Notes: generated by a model from the sequence alone, not told the origin. 64,000 nt of DNA from Zhongshania sp. (GCA_018066965.1 JAGPVP010000104.1:54424-118423); one strand, 5' to 3'; shown: positions 1 through 9,358, numbered from the stretch's first letter. Translations and numbers: made by a program.

Positions 1-39
1 ATGGACTGTATCGCCGCCAAACTCACCAGCGCGAAGTAA
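1..39 (+). CDS. gshB: Glutathione synthetase, C-terminal end (partial)
   Basis: Only the last dozen codons are in the window. They read MDCIAAKLTSAK followed by TAA, which fits the usual C-terminus of glutathione synthetase (E. coli GshB ends in a similar MDAIEARL stretch). The next genes are a TonB-type protein, YqgE and RuvX, exactly the order found downstream of gshB in pseudomonads. The identification rests on this short tail and the context, so it is an inference. The rest of the gene lies left of the window. Confidence 0.55.
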   Translation: MDCIAAKLTSAK

Positions 40-47
40 TTTATTCA

Positions 48-932
48 ATGACCCCTGCGGCGACCTCATTTATAGACGATCAAGCCCCACCAGAAAGGCT
101 GGGGTTTATTATTGCGGTCGCCACCGCCATGCACCTTGCACTTATATTGGGCATTACCTTTGCCCCGCCTGAGGCGCGGATTAAATTACCCAGCCTTGAG
201 ATCACCTTGGCGCAATACCAAAGTAAAACCGCACCAGACACAGCCGATTATTTAGCGCAGTACGATCAGATCGGCAGCGGCACCTTAGAAGATAAAGCGG
301 AACTCACTACTACCACCACCAGCGCCTTTCACGACAATACCGTGCAAGATGAGGAAGCGCTGAAATTAGCGCGGTCGGTGCCAGACACCGCCGGCGCGAC
401 GCTGCTAAGTACCACCGCAGCATCAAACCGCAATAGCAAACCACAGCAAACACGTATGCTGCACCAACAACAGCAATGGAATGGCAGCGACGAGAACAAC
501 CAGCTCAGTGAAAATATTTCTGCCTTAGAAGCCCAGCTGGAACAGCTCAACCAAAATTATGCGCGTATGCCACGTCCCAAATTCATCACCTCGGTCGCCA
601 CCAAAGGCTCACCCGACGCGATGTATTTAAACCGCTGGGAAAAACGTGTCGAAACTGTCGGCAATGCCAATTACCCCGAAGAAGCGCGCCGCCAAGGAAT
701 AGAGGGCGAACTGCGACTCTTACTCATGCTCATGCCTGATGGCCGCATAGATGAAGTGCGTATTCTCAGCAGCTCTGGCAACCCCATACTAGACCGAGCA
801 GCACATCGTATTGTTCGTCTAGCTGCCCCGTTTGAGGCGATTCCCAGCGATGTGCTCGACGGTAAAAATCGCCTCGGCATAGTTCGCACCTGGCGCTTTG
901 AGCGCCAATCGCTCAAGACCAACCAAAGCTAA
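48..932 (+). CDS. TonB family energy-transducing protein
   Basis: A 294-residue inner-membrane protein that probably couples the proton-motive force to outer-membrane receptors, or belongs to the TonB-like group found between gshB and yqgE in pseudomonads. A single membrane helix spans about residues 18-38. A long polar, Gln/Thr/Ser-rich periplasmic linker follows to about residue 190. The C-terminal TonB domain (about 200-290) has the YPEEARRQGIEGEL motif and the usual SSSGNPILDRAA segment. There is no clear Pro-Lys/Pro-Glu spacer, and no ExbB/ExbD genes lie nearby, so it may be a TonB paralogue rather than the main iron-uptake TonB. It starts 8 bases after gshB ends, suggesting cotranscription. 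Confidence 0.85.
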   Translation: MTPAATSFIDDQAPPERLGFIIAVATAMHLALILGITFAPPEARIKLPSLEITLAQYQSKTAPDTADYLAQYDQIGSGTLEDKAELTTTTTSAFHDNTVQDEEALKLARSVPDTAGATLLSTTAASNRNSKPQQTRMLHQQQQWNGSDENNQLSENISALEAQLEQLNQNYARMPRPKFITSVATKGSPDAMYLNRWEKRVETVGNANYPEEARRQGIEGELRLLLMLMPDGRIDEVRILSSSGNPILDRAAHRIVRLAAPFEAIPSDVLDGKNRLGIVRTWRFERQSLKTNQS

Positions 933-993
933 ATTCGTCGCTAATATCAGCTAGCGGCTTGTGTTTGTAGCAAATTCACCGATACTTAGGAAC

Positions 994-1563
994 ATGACAG
1001 ACACCGCCTTCTCATCATTTAAAAATCACTTTTTGATCGCCCTGCCCGCGCTCAAAGACGGCATTTTTACTCACAGCATTACTTATCTCTGCGAGCACGA
1101 CGAACAGGGTGCCATGGGCATTATTATCAATCACCCACTGAATATGGACGTGGATGAAATACTGGAACAGCTAGAACTCGAAGGGCACATCCACAATCAC
1201 CAACAACCGGTCTACGCCGGTGGCCCAGTGCATACGGATCGCGGCTTTGTATTGCACCGCCGCGACGGTAAACACTGGGACGCCAGCGTAGACGTTACCG
1301 ATACCGTGACGCTAACTACATCACTGGATATTCTGAGCGCCATTGCCCGCGACTGCGGCCCAAGCCAAAGCCTTATCGCACTTGGCTACGCTGGCTGGGA
1401 TGCCGGTCAATTAGAAGAAGAACTCCAAGACAATACCTGGTTAACCGTACCCGCCAGCGACCACGTACTGTTTGAGGTTGCTGCGGAGCACAAGGTCGAT
1501 GCGGCCCTCGCGATTCTCGGTATCAATTTTTCGCAAATCGCGCCCGATAGCGGTCACGCCTAA
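994..1563 (+). CDS. yqgE: UPF0301 family protein YqgE
   Basis: A 189-residue member of the UPF0301/DUF179 (AlgH/YqgE) family, a small soluble protein of unsettled function often linked to the RuvX neighbourhood. Family features include an N-terminal FLIALPALKDGIFTHS segment, a GAMGIIINHPL motif and a central YAGGPVHTDRGFVLH motif. The reading frame extends upstream to a GTG, but the internal ATG is preferred because AGG lies just before it and the protein then starts like other YqgE proteins. It sits 17 bases before ruvX, so the two are very likely cotranscribed. The role in alginate regulation suggested for P. aeruginosa AlgH cannot be inferred here. Confidence 0.9.
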   Translation: MTDTAFSSFKNHFLIALPALKDGIFTHSITYLCEHDEQGAMGIIINHPLNMDVDEILEQLELEGHIHNHQQPVYAGGPVHTDRGFVLHRRDGKHWDASVDVTDTVTLTTSLDILSAIARDCGPSQSLIALGYAGWDAGQLEEELQDNTWLTVPASDHVLFEVAAEHKVDAALAILGINFSQIAPDSGHA

Positions 1564-1579
1564 GGAAACATCCCTCTCA

Positions 1580-2002
1580 ATGACTGACAAACCCCAAACT
1601 CTGCTCAGCTTTGATTTTGGCCTGCGCTGGATTGGCTGTGCCATTGGCCAAACCCTAACCGGCACAGCCAGTCCACAAGCCTCACTGCAAGCCAAAGATG
1701 GTATTCCACGCTGGGAGGATATTGAAAAAATACTGGCCGAATGGAAACCCGACGCGGTGGTGGTGGGACTGCCACTGAATATGGACGGCAGCGTGTCTGA
1801 GATGTCCTTGCGGGCCCGTAAATTCGGTAATCGCATACACGGGCGCTTTGGCATTGCCGTACATTTCGCCGATGAGCGTTTAAGTAGTTTCGAGGCCCGC
1901 GGCGACATTATTGACGACACCGGCTCCCGCGACTTTAAAAACCAATCTGTCGACAGCCGCAGCGCCGCCATTATTTTAGAAAGCTGGATGCGCCAATCCT
2001 AG
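1580..2002 (+). CDS. ruvX: Putative pre-16S rRNA nuclease / Holliday junction resolvase-like RuvX (YqgF)
   Basis: A 140-residue RNase H-fold protein, the normal length for the YqgF/RuvX family, which matures the 5' end of 16S rRNA in E. coli and was also proposed as a Holliday junction resolvase. The first acidic residue of the active site is in SFDFGLRWIGCAIGQ. The VVVGLPLNMDGS motif and a late DERLSS(F) segment with acidic residues complete the family signature. A longer in-frame start exists upstream but would overlap most of the yqgE 3' end. The ATG chosen lies just after yqgE and gives the expected N-terminus. The gene meets pilU tail to tail. Confidence 0.92.
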   Translation: MTDKPQTLLSFDFGLRWIGCAIGQTLTGTASPQASLQAKDGIPRWEDIEKILAEWKPDAVVVGLPLNMDGSVSEMSLRARKFGNRIHGRFGIAVHFADERLSSFEARGDIIDDTGSRDFKNQSVDSRSAAIILESWMRQS

Positions 2003-2017
2003 CTCAAAATACCAGCC

Positions 2018-3175
2018 CTAGCGCCGGTAGCTGCCCCGCGGCGGCGGCTTGCCAGACGCGTCTTCTTGCATGGTCAAACCACCTGCTATTTTGCGCATTT
2101 GCTCTGGGTTATTGTCTGCCCCCAATTTAATTAACAAGCGCAAATCATTGGCCGAATCGGCGTGGGCGATGGCGTCTTCGTAGGTAATATCGCCGCTCAC
2201 ATACAAATTGTATAGCGCCTGATCAAAGGTCTGCATGCCCTGCTCGGTCGACTGCCGCATAAGGTCCTTTACAGCCGCCACATCGCCCTTGCGAATTAAA
2301 TCTGCGGCCAAGGGCGTATTCAGTAAAATCTCCACACAAGCTCGGCGACCCTGACCATCGCGGGTTGGAATAAGCTGCTGCGCCACCATGGCCTTAAGAT
2401 TTAATGACAAGTCCATCCACAGCTGCTGGTGCCGATCAGCGGGGAAAAAATGCAGGATACGGTCTAGTGCTTGGTTGGCATTGTTGGCGTGCAGGGTACA
2501 CAAACACAAATGCCCAGTTTCAGCGAAGGTAATCGCCTGCTCCATGGCTTCGCGGGTACGCACCTCGCCAATCATAATAACGTCGGGGGCTTGGCGAAGC
2601 ATATTCTTCAGCGCCACCTCAAACGATTCGGTATCAATACCCACTTCACGCTGAGTCACAATACAGCCGCGATGCTGGTGCACAAATTCAATGGGATCTT
2701 CTACGGTAATAATATGACCGCGGGAATTTTCATTGCGATGGCCGATCATCGCCGCCAGCGACGTTGATTTACCGGTGCCGGTCGCACCGACAAAAATAAT
2801 CAGCCCGCGCTTGGTCATCGCCAGCTCTTTCACCTGTTCAGGCAAGCCAAGCTCGTCGGGGCTGGGAATATTCGTCTCTATGCGCCGTAGCACCATGCCA
2901 ACCAAATTGCGCTGGTAAAAAGCACTGACCCGAAAACGCCCAATTCCCCGTGCGCTTATCGCGAAGTTACATTCTTTATCCCGCACAAACTCGCGTCGCT
3001 GCTGCTCATTCATCACCCCGAATACGACTTCGCGGGTCTGCTCAGGACTTAAGGCATTGCTGCTCATTGGCACCAACTGGCCATTCACTTTTATTGACGG
3101 CGCGACACCTGCGGATATAAACAAATCCGAGGCGCCTTTTTCCTGCATTATTCTTAAGAGCTTCTCAATTTCCAA
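2018..3175 (-). CDS. pilU: Type IV pilus accessory retraction ATPase PilU
   Basis: A 385-residue hexameric ATPase that works with PilT in type IV pilus retraction and twitching at the inner-membrane base of the pilus. Walker A is GATGTGKS at residues 130-137, Walker B lies in the DVIMIGEVR segment, and the conserved arm motif LCTLHANNANQALDRI is present. Alignment from memory with P. aeruginosa PilU is near end to end. Translation appears to start at TTG: this gives MEIEKLLRIM, which matches other PilU proteins, and it has an AAGGA ribosome site upstream; the next ATG would remove nine conserved residues. The gene lies 39 bases after pilT on the same strand and is probably cotranscribed. Confidence 0.95.
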   Translation of the reverse strand: MEIEKLLRIMQEKGASDLFISAGVAPSIKVNGQLVPMSSNALSPEQTREVVFGVMNEQQRREFVRDKECNFAISARGIGRFRVSAFYQRNLVGMVLRRIETNIPSPDELGLPEQVKELAMTKRGLIIFVGATGTGKSTSLAAMIGHRNENSRGHIITVEDPIEFVHQHRGCIVTQREVGIDTESFEVALKNMLRQAPDVIMIGEVRTREAMEQAITFAETGHLCLCTLHANNANQALDRILHFFPADRHQQLWMDLSLNLKAMVAQQLIPTRDGQGRRACVEILLNTPLAADLIRKGDVAAVKDLMRQSTEQGMQTFDQALYNLYVSGDITYEDAIAHADSANDLRLLIKLGADNNPEQMRKIAGGLTMQEDASGKPPPRGSYRR

Positions 3176-3214
3176 AATACAGTTCCTTCATACGCGGCGG
3201 CCATTCTGAGAGCA

Positions 3215-4249
3215 TCAGAAATTTTCTGGGAAACGGGCTTTAAGGCGCGCCGCGTCACGGGTAATCAAACGTTTCTGCAATAGCGTTTTTAGGCACTGAT
3301 CCATAGTTTGCATGCCCATCGACGCACCGGACTGAATGGCGGAATACATTTGCGCCACCTTGTCTTCACGAATCAAGTTACGAATAGCGGGGGTGCCAAT
3401 CATGATTTCGTGGGCCGCAACCCGACCGCCCTCTGGCCTTTTCAGCAGCGTTTGTGAAATAACGCCCTGCAGCGATTCCGACAACATCGAGCGCACCATC
3501 GCCTTTTCCTCACCGGGGAATACGTCCACCACCCGGTCAATCGTTTTCGCCGCAGAGGTCGTGTGCAGGGTGCCAAACACCAAATGCCCAGTCTCTGCCG
3601 CCGTCAAAGCTAGCCTAATAGTTTCTAAATCTCGCAATTCGCCGACCAGTATAATGTCGGGGTCTTCACGCAGTGCCGAGCGCAATGCCTCGCTAAAACC
3701 GTGGGTATCGCGGTGAACTTCACGCTGGTTAAGCAGGCATTTTTTGGATTCGTGAACAAATTCTATGGGGTCTTCGATGGTTAAAATATGATCGAATTTA
3801 TTGTCATTAATATAATCAATCATCGCCGCTAGCGTGGTCGATTTACCCGAACCGGTCGGGCCAGTCACCAATACTAAGCCCCGTGGAATCATGGAAATAT
3901 CTTTAAATACTTGGCCCATACCAAGGTCTTCCAGCGACAAAACCTTGGAGGGAATGGTACGGAATACCGCGCCAGCACCGCGGTTTTGGTTAAACGCATT
4001 CACCCTAAAGCGCGCCACACCGGGCACTTCAAACGAGAAGTCGGTTTCTAAAAACTCTTCGTAATCGCGGCGCTGGCGATCGTTCATAATTTCATAAATC
4101 AGGCTGTGTACTTCACGGTGCTCTAGCGGCGGTAAATTAATCCGGCGCACATCGCCATCCACCCTAATCATCGGCGGCAGTCCCGCCGACAAATGTAGAT
4201 CCGAGGCGTTTTGTTTGGCGCTAAAGGCCAGTAATTCTGTGATATCCAT
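3215..4249 (-). CDS. pilT: Type IV pilus retraction ATPase PilT
   Basis: A 344-residue hexameric retraction motor, exactly the usual PilT length. It has the N-terminal PAS-like domain (about 1-110), Walker A GPTGSGKS at 130-137, the Asp box, Walker B in DIILVGELRD, the His box GTLHTTSAAKTIDRVVD, and the AIRNLIREDK retraction motif. The start chosen is the ATG that yields MDITELLAFSAKQN with GAGGAC just upstream; a start four codons earlier is possible. It leads a pilT-pilU pair transcribed away from yggS, the standard arrangement in pseudomonads. Confidence 0.97.
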   Translation of the reverse strand: MDITELLAFSAKQNASDLHLSAGLPPMIRVDGDVRRINLPPLEHREVHSLIYEIMNDRQRRDYEEFLETDFSFEVPGVARFRVNAFNQNRGAGAVFRTIPSKVLSLEDLGMGQVFKDISMIPRGLVLVTGPTGSGKSTTLAAMIDYINDNKFDHILTIEDPIEFVHESKKCLLNQREVHRDTHGFSEALRSALREDPDIILVGELRDLETIRLALTAAETGHLVFGTLHTTSAAKTIDRVVDVFPGEEKAMVRSMLSESLQGVISQTLLKRPEGGRVAAHEIMIGTPAIRNLIREDKVAQMYSAIQSGASMGMQTMDQCLKTLLQKRLITRDAARLKARFPENF

Positions 4250-4466
4250 GCAAGTCCTCAAACGGCATCAAGCTGTTGCGAGCAAAAACGCCCGCTAAAA
4301 ATTATCGTCGCGCCAAAATACGTGGCAGCATTGGTCTGCGGCCTAGCCCTGTACTCTAAATATAATCAGTTCAAAACTGTATAACGCGCGGTGATTGCCG
4401 TACAGCACAATGTTTTATTTTAAGTCTCTACAGCACTGTCCACCGGCATCAGGCATAATCTACACC

Positions 4467-5174
4467 ATGAGCACACACGCCGACATATCAGCCAATATAG
4501 CAGCAATTCAGGCGCGAATAGCCGCGGCCTGCCAACTTTATCAACGCCAATCGCCACCCATACTCATGGCCGTGACCAAAACCCGCACCGCGACTGAAAT
4601 AAGCGCGGCCATTCAGGCCGGCATCACTGATATTGGCGAGAACTACCTGCAAGAAGCCCTTAACAAGCAGGCCGAATTGGCCAATCAAGCGCTGTGCTGG
4701 CACTTTATTGGCCCCATTCAAACCAATAAAACCCGCGCCATTGCCCACCATTTCGACTGGGTACACAGTGTTGATCGCGCCAAAGTCATCACCCGACTCA
4801 ACGATCAACGCCCCACCGAGTTAGCGCCTTTAAATATTTGCCTACAGGTAAATATAAACGACGAAACGAGCAAGGCTGGCGTCGCAGCTGAAGAGGTTGC
4901 AGAACTCGCCGCCTTAGTCATGAGTCAGCCACAATTAAGGCTGCGAGGGCTGATGGCCATCCCCGCGAATACTGACGATAGTCAGCAGCAGCGGAAAAAC
5001 TTTGCCGCCCTGCGATCAATTTTCACAGAACTGCAGCAGAATTTTCCAAACGCAGCACTCGATACGCTGTCTATGGGCATGTCAGCCGATATGGAATCGG
5101 CCATCGCCGAAGGCGCAAGCATTGTGCGTATTGGCAGTGATATTTTTGGCCCGCGACCAACACTCAAACCCTGA
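4467..5174 (+). CDS. yggS: Pyridoxal phosphate homeostasis protein YggS/PLPBP
   Basis: A 235-residue PLP-binding TIM-barrel protein that buffers PLP and balances B6 vitamers and amino acid pools; it has no known enzyme activity. The PLP lysine is in LMAVTKTRT (Lys38), followed by the GENYLQEA and WHFIGPIQTNK motifs and the C-terminal SMGMSADMESAIAEG and VRIGSDIFG phosphate-binding segments. The frame extends 24 codons upstream, but the ATG after TACACC gives the family length (E. coli YggS is 234). Divergent from pilT and followed by proC, as in most gammaproteobacteria. Confidence 0.95.
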   Translation: MSTHADISANIAAIQARIAAACQLYQRQSPPILMAVTKTRTATEISAAIQAGITDIGENYLQEALNKQAELANQALCWHFIGPIQTNKTRAIAHHFDWVHSVDRAKVITRLNDQRPTELAPLNICLQVNINDETSKAGVAAEEVAELAALVMSQPQLRLRGLMAIPANTDDSQQQRKNFAALRSIFTELQQNFPNAALDTLSMGMSADMESAIAEGASIVRIGSDIFGPRPTLKP

Positions 5175-5210
5175 TCTGGCGCGCACTGACTGCCAGTATT
5201 AAAACGGGGC

Positions 5211-5219
5211 TGATATACT
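5211..5219 (+). promoter_or_regulatory. Candidate extended -10 promoter for proC
   Basis: TGATATACT matches the extended -10 form TG-n-TATACT. It lies in the gap between yggS and proC, about 70 bases before the proC start. No good -35 box is visible: CTGCCA at an 18-base spacing is the best available. This suggests proC-yggT-yggU can be transcribed independently of yggS. Confidence 0.4.
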
Positions 5220-5286
5220 GCCGGCGGAATTTCCAGCCTGCGCGTCATTTAAAGCACAGCTGGCATTACGTTAATGGGGAAATAAA

Positions 5287-6114
5287 GTGGAAGATATGCG
5301 AATTGGCTTCATTGGTGGCGGCAATATGGCCTCCAGCATTATCGGCGGCTTGGTTGCCAGCGGCATGGCCGCGAACAACATCTGGGCCAGCGATCCCAAT
5401 GCCGACAGCTTAGCCAAACTCAAAGAAGTAGCCGCAGTGAATACCGGCAACGATAACAAGGCGCTGATCGCCCAAGTGAATGTATTGATTTTGGCAGTTA
5501 AGCCCCAAATCATGAAACTGGTCGCCCAAGACATCGCCGCCGCGGTTCAAGAACACCAGCCACTGGTCATTACCATTGCCGCTGGCGTTACCGGCACTAG
5601 CCTCGCAGGCTGGTTAGGTGGTAGCCCCGCCATTGTGCGGTGCATGCCAAATACCCCGGCATTAGTTCGCTGCGGCGCAACGGGGCTGTATGCCAATAGC
5701 CAAGTTAGCGCAGCACAACGTCAACAGGCTGCCACCATTTTAGAAGCGGTCGGACTGGCCCTTTGGGTAGACCAAGAAGATCAACTCGATATCGTCACTG
5801 CGGTATCTGGCAGCGGCCCGGCGTATTTCTTTTTAGTTATGGAAGCCATGCAAGCTGCTGGTCGCGACATGGGTTTAAGTGACGAAGTTGCCAAGCAACT
5901 CACTCTGCAAACCGCCTTGGGCGCAGCGCAAATGGCCATCGCCAGCGACGTAGATACCGCCGAATTGCGCCGCCGCGTGACCTCGCCAAAAGGCACCACC
6001 GAGCGCGCCATCAACATCTTAGAAGATGGTGGCTTACGCCAATTATTTGCACACGCTCTCGACGGCGCTCGTATTCGCGCTGAAGAACTCGCTATTGAAC
6101 TTGAAGGAGAATAA
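5287..6114 (+). CDS. proC: Pyrroline-5-carboxylate reductase
   Basis: Catalyses the NAD(P)H-dependent reduction of 1-pyrroline-5-carboxylate to L-proline, the last step of proline synthesis. The 275-residue protein opens with a Rossmann fold (RIGFIGGGNMASSIIGGL) and ends with the P5CR dimerisation domain, including the AVSGSGPAYFF signature near residue 180 and VTSPKGTTERAI. The start is taken at GTG, which has GGGGAA seven bases upstream; an ATG three codons later is a reasonable alternative. It follows yggS and precedes yggT by five bases, forming a likely operon. Confidence 0.95.
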   Translation: MEDMRIGFIGGGNMASSIIGGLVASGMAANNIWASDPNADSLAKLKEVAAVNTGNDNKALIAQVNVLILAVKPQIMKLVAQDIAAAVQEHQPLVITIAAGVTGTSLAGWLGGSPAIVRCMPNTPALVRCGATGLYANSQVSAAQRQQAATILEAVGLALWVDQEDQLDIVTAVSGSGPAYFFLVMEAMQAAGRDMGLSDEVAKQLTLQTALGAAQMAIASDVDTAELRRRVTSPKGTTERAINILEDGGLRQLFAHALDGARIRAEELAIELEGE

Positions 6115-6119
6115 GGCGC

Positions 6120-6707
6120 ATGACAGCCGCTGCTGAAATCACCATGATGCTGCTCAACACCGTTGTCAGCTTAGCTATTGCTGCATTTTTATTGCGTATG
6201 ATTCTGCAATTAGTGCGCGCGGATTTTTACAATCCCATCTGCCAATTCTTGGTTAAAGTCACCAACCCACTGGTTATACCGCTGCGTAAAATCATTCCCA
6301 GCGTGGGCAAGGTCGACACCGCCTCATTACTGCTGGCATTGATTGCACAGGCCGTGGGTATCGCGCTGCTATTTCAACTTTTCGGCGGCGGCTTCCCCAA
6401 TCCCGCGCAACTTTTAATCTGGTCCGTTATTGGTCTATGTAGTGCGTTATTGAACCTGTACTTTTTTGCCATTATCGGCAATATCATCATGAGCTGGGTC
6501 GCTCAGGGCGGTAATCACCCCGCAGCCCAAATCCTGTATCAAATTACTGAACCAGTGATGGCACCTTTCCGCAAATTACTCCCTGCAATGGGCGGTTTGG
6601 ACCTATCACCGATTTTTGTATTTTTATGCATTAAAGTCCTAGAAGTCATGTTGCGCCATGCGGCAGGAGCCGCCGCTCTGCCTAGAGGCTTAATAATGGG
6701 GCTGTAA
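6120..6707 (+). CDS. yggT: YggT family membrane protein
   Basis: A 195-residue integral membrane protein built from two YggT repeats, each with hydrophobic segments around the pattern YNPICQFLVKVTNPLVIPLRK (first repeat, about 40-60; shown here only as the family motif NPxxxFxxxxTNPxxxPxR) and HPAAQILYQITEPVMAPFR (second repeat). The family is linked to osmotic tolerance and cell-envelope or division functions but has no defined biochemical role. Its stop is followed within four bases by the yggU start, and it is next to proC, as in many gammaproteobacteria. Confidence 0.9.
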   Translation: MTAAAEITMMLLNTVVSLAIAAFLLRMILQLVRADFYNPICQFLVKVTNPLVIPLRKIIPSVGKVDTASLLLALIAQAVGIALLFQLFGGGFPNPAQLLIWSVIGLCSALLNLYFFAIIGNIIMSWVAQGGNHPAAQILYQITEPVMAPFRKLLPAMGGLDLSPIFVFLCIKVLEVMLRHAAGAAALPRGLIMGL

Positions 6708-6710
6708 ACC

Positions 6711-7019
6711 GTGGTCGAGCTGCCCGCATTTTATCGCTGGCAAGATGGCAATTTGATCTTGTTCTGCCATATTCAACCTGGGGCCAGTGCCGATGAATTC
6801 GCAGGGCAACACGGCGACAGATTGAAAATAAGGCTTCGTTCAGCGGCGGTAGACGGCAAGGCCAATGCGGGCTTAATTGCATTTATCGCCAAAGAATTTA
6901 GCCTTAGCAAACAGGCCGTAACGCTGACCGCCGGTACACAAAGCAGACAGAAAACGCTTAAAATTTCGGCACCAAGGAAAATACCCGCGGCGCTGACAAT
7001 GGTAATCGCAGCAAGGTAA
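6711..7019 (+). CDS. yggU: DUF167 (YggU) family protein
   Basis: A 102-residue protein of the UPF0235/DUF167 family, of unknown biochemical role. The conserved core HIQPGASADEF followed by RLKIRLRSAAVDGKANAGLI, and the late GTQSRQKTLKI segment, are typical. Translation starts at GTG directly after the yggT stop, so it probably depends on translation of yggT. It is the last gene of the yggS-proC-yggT-yggU group. Confidence 0.9.
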   Translation: MVELPAFYRWQDGNLILFCHIQPGASADEFAGQHGDRLKIRLRSAAVDGKANAGLIAFIAKEFSLSKQAVTLTAGTQSRQKTLKISAPRKIPAALTMVIAAR

Positions 7020-7055
7020 AACCGCTTTAAATAGCGATCACCACACGCTCAAACC

Positions 7056-7079
7056 GCCGGTGATACTGCAAATACCGGC
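7056..7079. repeat. Short inverted repeat before metX
   Basis: GCCGGT and ACCGGC form a six-base stem with a 12-base loop in the gap between yggU and metX. There is no T-tract, so it is not a clear terminator. It could be a weak regulatory hairpin in the metX leader or chance. It does not match a SAM riboswitch that I can recognise. Confidence 0.25.
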
Positions 7080-7099
7080 TAACAAGGATATTGGTCCAC

Positions 7100-8284
7100 A
7101 TGACACAAGCTCCGCCCAGCACACAAACTGCGGATAATAATAGTGTTGGCATTGTTGTGCCGCAAACGCTGCACTTTGATCAGCCTTTACAGCTGGCCTG
7201 TGGCCGCGCCTTGCCCGAGCACGACATTATTTATGAAACCTATGGCAAATTAAACGCAGACAAATCCAATGGCATCTTAATTTGTCACGCGCTAAGCGGG
7301 CATCACCACGCCGCCGGTAAACACAGCGAAGATGATCGCAAAACCGGTTGGTGGGACAGCTGCATCGGCCCGGGCAAACCTATAGACACCAATGTTTTCT
7401 TTGTACTTAGCATTAATAATATCGGCGGCTGCAACGGCTCGACTGGGCCGACCTCGATCAACCCAGACACCGGCAAACCTTGGGGGCCAGACTTTCCACC
7501 GCTGCGCTGTCGCGACTGGGTAGAAAGCCAATACCTGATGATGCAGCACTTTGGCATCACCCAGTGGGCCGCGATCATCGGCGGCAGCTTGGGCGGCATG
7601 CAGGCGATGCGCTGGGCACTGGAATACCCCGATGCGCTGCGTCACTGCATTGTCATTGCGTCTGCCATGAAGCTGTCTGCCCAGAACATCGCGTTTAATG
7701 AAATTGCCCGACGAGCCATCACCTCGGACGCCAATTTTTATGAAGGCCGCTATCTTGAGCACAACACCCTGCCAAAGCAGGGGCTGGCACTAGCGCGCAT
7801 GGTTGGTCATATCACCTATCTGTCTGAAGACGGCATGAAGCAAAAATTTGGCCGCGAACTCAAAACCGGCAATCTCTCACTCGGCTCAAGCTCAGATACC
7901 GCGGTGGAGTTCGAGGTAGAAAGTTATTTGCGCTATCAGGGCGAAGCCTTCTCTGGCAGTTTCGACGCCAACACTTATCTGCTCATGACCAAGGCACTGG
8001 ATTACTACGACCTCGCCAGAGAGTATAACGACGATCCCGTGACCGCCTTTAAGCAAGCCACATGTTCATTTATGGTGGTCTCATTCACCACCGATTGGCG
8101 CTTTGCACCGGCGCGCTCGCGGGAAATTGTCGATGCTCTAGTCGCCGCCGACAAGGCGGTCAGCTACGCAGAAATAGAAGCGGATCACGGTCACGACGCT
8201 TTCTTAATTCCCATTCCACGTTATATGGATGTCTTTCACGCCTATATGAAACGACTCAAACAGGAGATTGGCCATGCGTTTTGA
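7100..8284 (+). CDS. metX: Homoserine O-acyltransferase MetX
   Basis: Transfers an acyl group to L-homoserine in the first committed step of methionine synthesis. It is a 394-residue alpha/beta hydrolase. The nucleophile Ser is in [11 protein letters not shown], the catalytic Asp in [10 protein letters not shown], and the His in the [11 protein letters not shown] motif near the C-terminus. MetX enzymes of pseudomonad-type bacteria with a metW neighbour often use succinyl-CoA rather than acetyl-CoA, so the acyl donor is left open. ATG is chosen as start; a TTG three codons upstream lies closer to AAGGA and cannot be excluded. It overlaps metW by 11 bases. Confidence 0.95.
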   Translation: MTQAPPSTQTADNNSVGIVVPQTLHFDQPLQLACGRALPEHDIIYETYGKLNADKSNGILICHALSGHHHAAGKHSEDDRKTGWWDSCIGPGKPIDTNVFFVLSINNIGGCNGSTGPTSINPDTGKPWGPDFPPLRCRDWVESQYLMMQHFGITQWAAIIGGSLGGMQAMRWALEYPDALRHCIVIASAMKLSAQNIAFNEIARRAITSDANFYEGRYLEHNTLPKQGLALARMVGHITYLSEDGMKQKFGRELKTGNLSLGSSSDTAVEFEVESYLRYQGEAFSGSFDANTYLLMTKALDYYDLAREYNDDPVTAFKQATCSFMVVSFTTDWRFAPARSREIVDALVAADKAVSYAEIEADHGHDAFLIPIPRYMDVFHAYMKRLKQEIGHAF

Positions 8285-8864
8285 CCTCACCCTGATTCAG
8301 CCGTGGATTAACGCCAACAGCCGCGTTCTCGACCTTGGTTGCGGCGACGGTATGCTGCTAGAAACGCTGAGCAAAGAGAAAAATGTTTCTGGCGTCGGTC
8401 TTGAAATCGACCCCGACAACATCACCCTGTCACTAGCTCGCGGTGTGAACGTCATCGAACACGACCTTAACGTCGGCTTGGGCAATTTCCGCGACGACAG
8501 CTTCGACATGGTGGTCATGACACTGGCACTGCAAACCCTGCGCTATCCACATTTAGTCATCGACGAGATGCTGCGGGTAGGCCGCGAATGCATTGTTACC
8601 TTCCCCAATTTTGGCCACTGGCGCAGCCGCTGGTATTTGGGACATCGCGGCAAAATGCCGGTATCAAAATTCCTGCCTTACACGTGGTACGACACGCCAA
8701 ATATTCACTTTTGTACGGTGAAGGATTTTGAAGCGCTATGCGATGACAAGAACATCCGAATTTTAAATAGCAGCGTCATCGGCGCTGACAACAGTCAATC
8801 GGCCCTCGCCAATCGCTTCCCGAACTTGCTGGGTGTGACGGCGGTTTACCACATCAGTAAATAA
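8274..8864 (+). CDS. metW: Methionine biosynthesis protein MetW
   Basis: A 196-residue class I SAM-methyltransferase-fold protein that is needed together with MetX for homoserine acylation in several proteobacteria. The SAM motif I is [14 protein letters not shown] near residue 20. The [16 protein letters not shown] and [20 protein letters not shown] segments are characteristic of MetW. The ATG with AGGAG seven bases upstream is chosen over a TTG two codons earlier. Its start lies inside the end of metX, so the two are translationally coupled, which fits an obligate MetX-MetW partnership. Confidence 0.95.
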   Translation: MRFDLTLIQPWINANSRVLDLGCGDGMLLETLSKEKNVSGVGLEIDPDNITLSLARGVNVIEHDLNVGLGNFRDDSFDMVVMTLALQTLRYPHLVIDEMLRVGRECIVTFPNFGHWRSRWYLGHRGKMPVSKFLPYTWYDTPNIHFCTVKDFEALCDDKNIRILNSSVIGADNSQSALANRFPNLLGVTAVYHISK

Positions 8865-8872
8865 CACAGAGC

Positions 8873-9346
8873 ATGACTATGAAATCATCACTTCGTTTTT
8901 CTGTAATCCTCACCCTGTTATTCAGCGCGGCATTTAGCCTAGCTGCGCAGGCGCAAGAAGCACCGCCAGTAACGCAGACCAGCACAAACTTCGGTAAAGA
9001 CACCGTGCATTACAGCGTGTTAAACACCGCCTTTCTCACCCCGCAGGTCGCTAAAAGTTACGGCATTGTGCGTGGTGACAATAAATTCCTCGTCAATGTT
9101 TCGGTTCGCCGCCAACTCGACACCAGCAACATTGCCGTGCGCGCCAAAGTCAAAGGCACTAGCTCAGACCTAATTCACCGCAATCCGCTGGATTTCAGAG
9201 AAATCATCGAGCAAGACGCCATTTACTATATTGCCGAATTTGAGCTCAGCAACGACGAGCGCCAAGACTTCCGTCTTTCGGTGAACGTAGACAATCGTCC
9301 CAGCTACGATATTCAGTTCAACAAAATGATGTATTTAGAAGAGTAA
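8873..9346 (+). CDS. DUF4426 family exported protein
   Basis: A 157-residue secreted or periplasmic protein with a clear signal peptide (hydrophobic residues about 8-24, cleavage probably after SLAAQA). The mature part is a small beta-rich domain of the DUF4426 type, which is found between metW and rdgB in pseudomonads. Its function is unknown. It starts eight bases after metW and lies 12 bases before rdgB, so it is part of the same transcription unit. Nothing in the sequence ties it to methionine synthesis itself. Confidence 0.85.
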   Translation: MTMKSSLRFSVILTLLFSAAFSLAAQAQEAPPVTQTSTNFGKDTVHYSVLNTAFLTPQVAKSYGIVRGDNKFLVNVSVRRQLDTSNIAVRAKVKGTSSDLIHRNPLDFREIIEQDAIYYIAEFELSNDERQDFRLSVNVDNRPSYDIQFNKMMYLEE

Positions 9347-9358
9347 GCGGAAACTATT

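Noticed and set aside
1441..1971. 176-residue minus-strand open frame opposite ruvX/yqgE
   Set aside because: It lies fully antisense to two well-supported conserved genes and shows no family motif; a shadow frame.
4361..4366. TATAAT as a yggS promoter
   Set aside because: No -35 box at a usable spacing and no extended -10 TG; left unannotated.
7020..7099. SAM-type riboswitch before metX
   Set aside because: Only a short six-base stem is visible; the gap is too small for known SAM aptamers and lacks their motifs.
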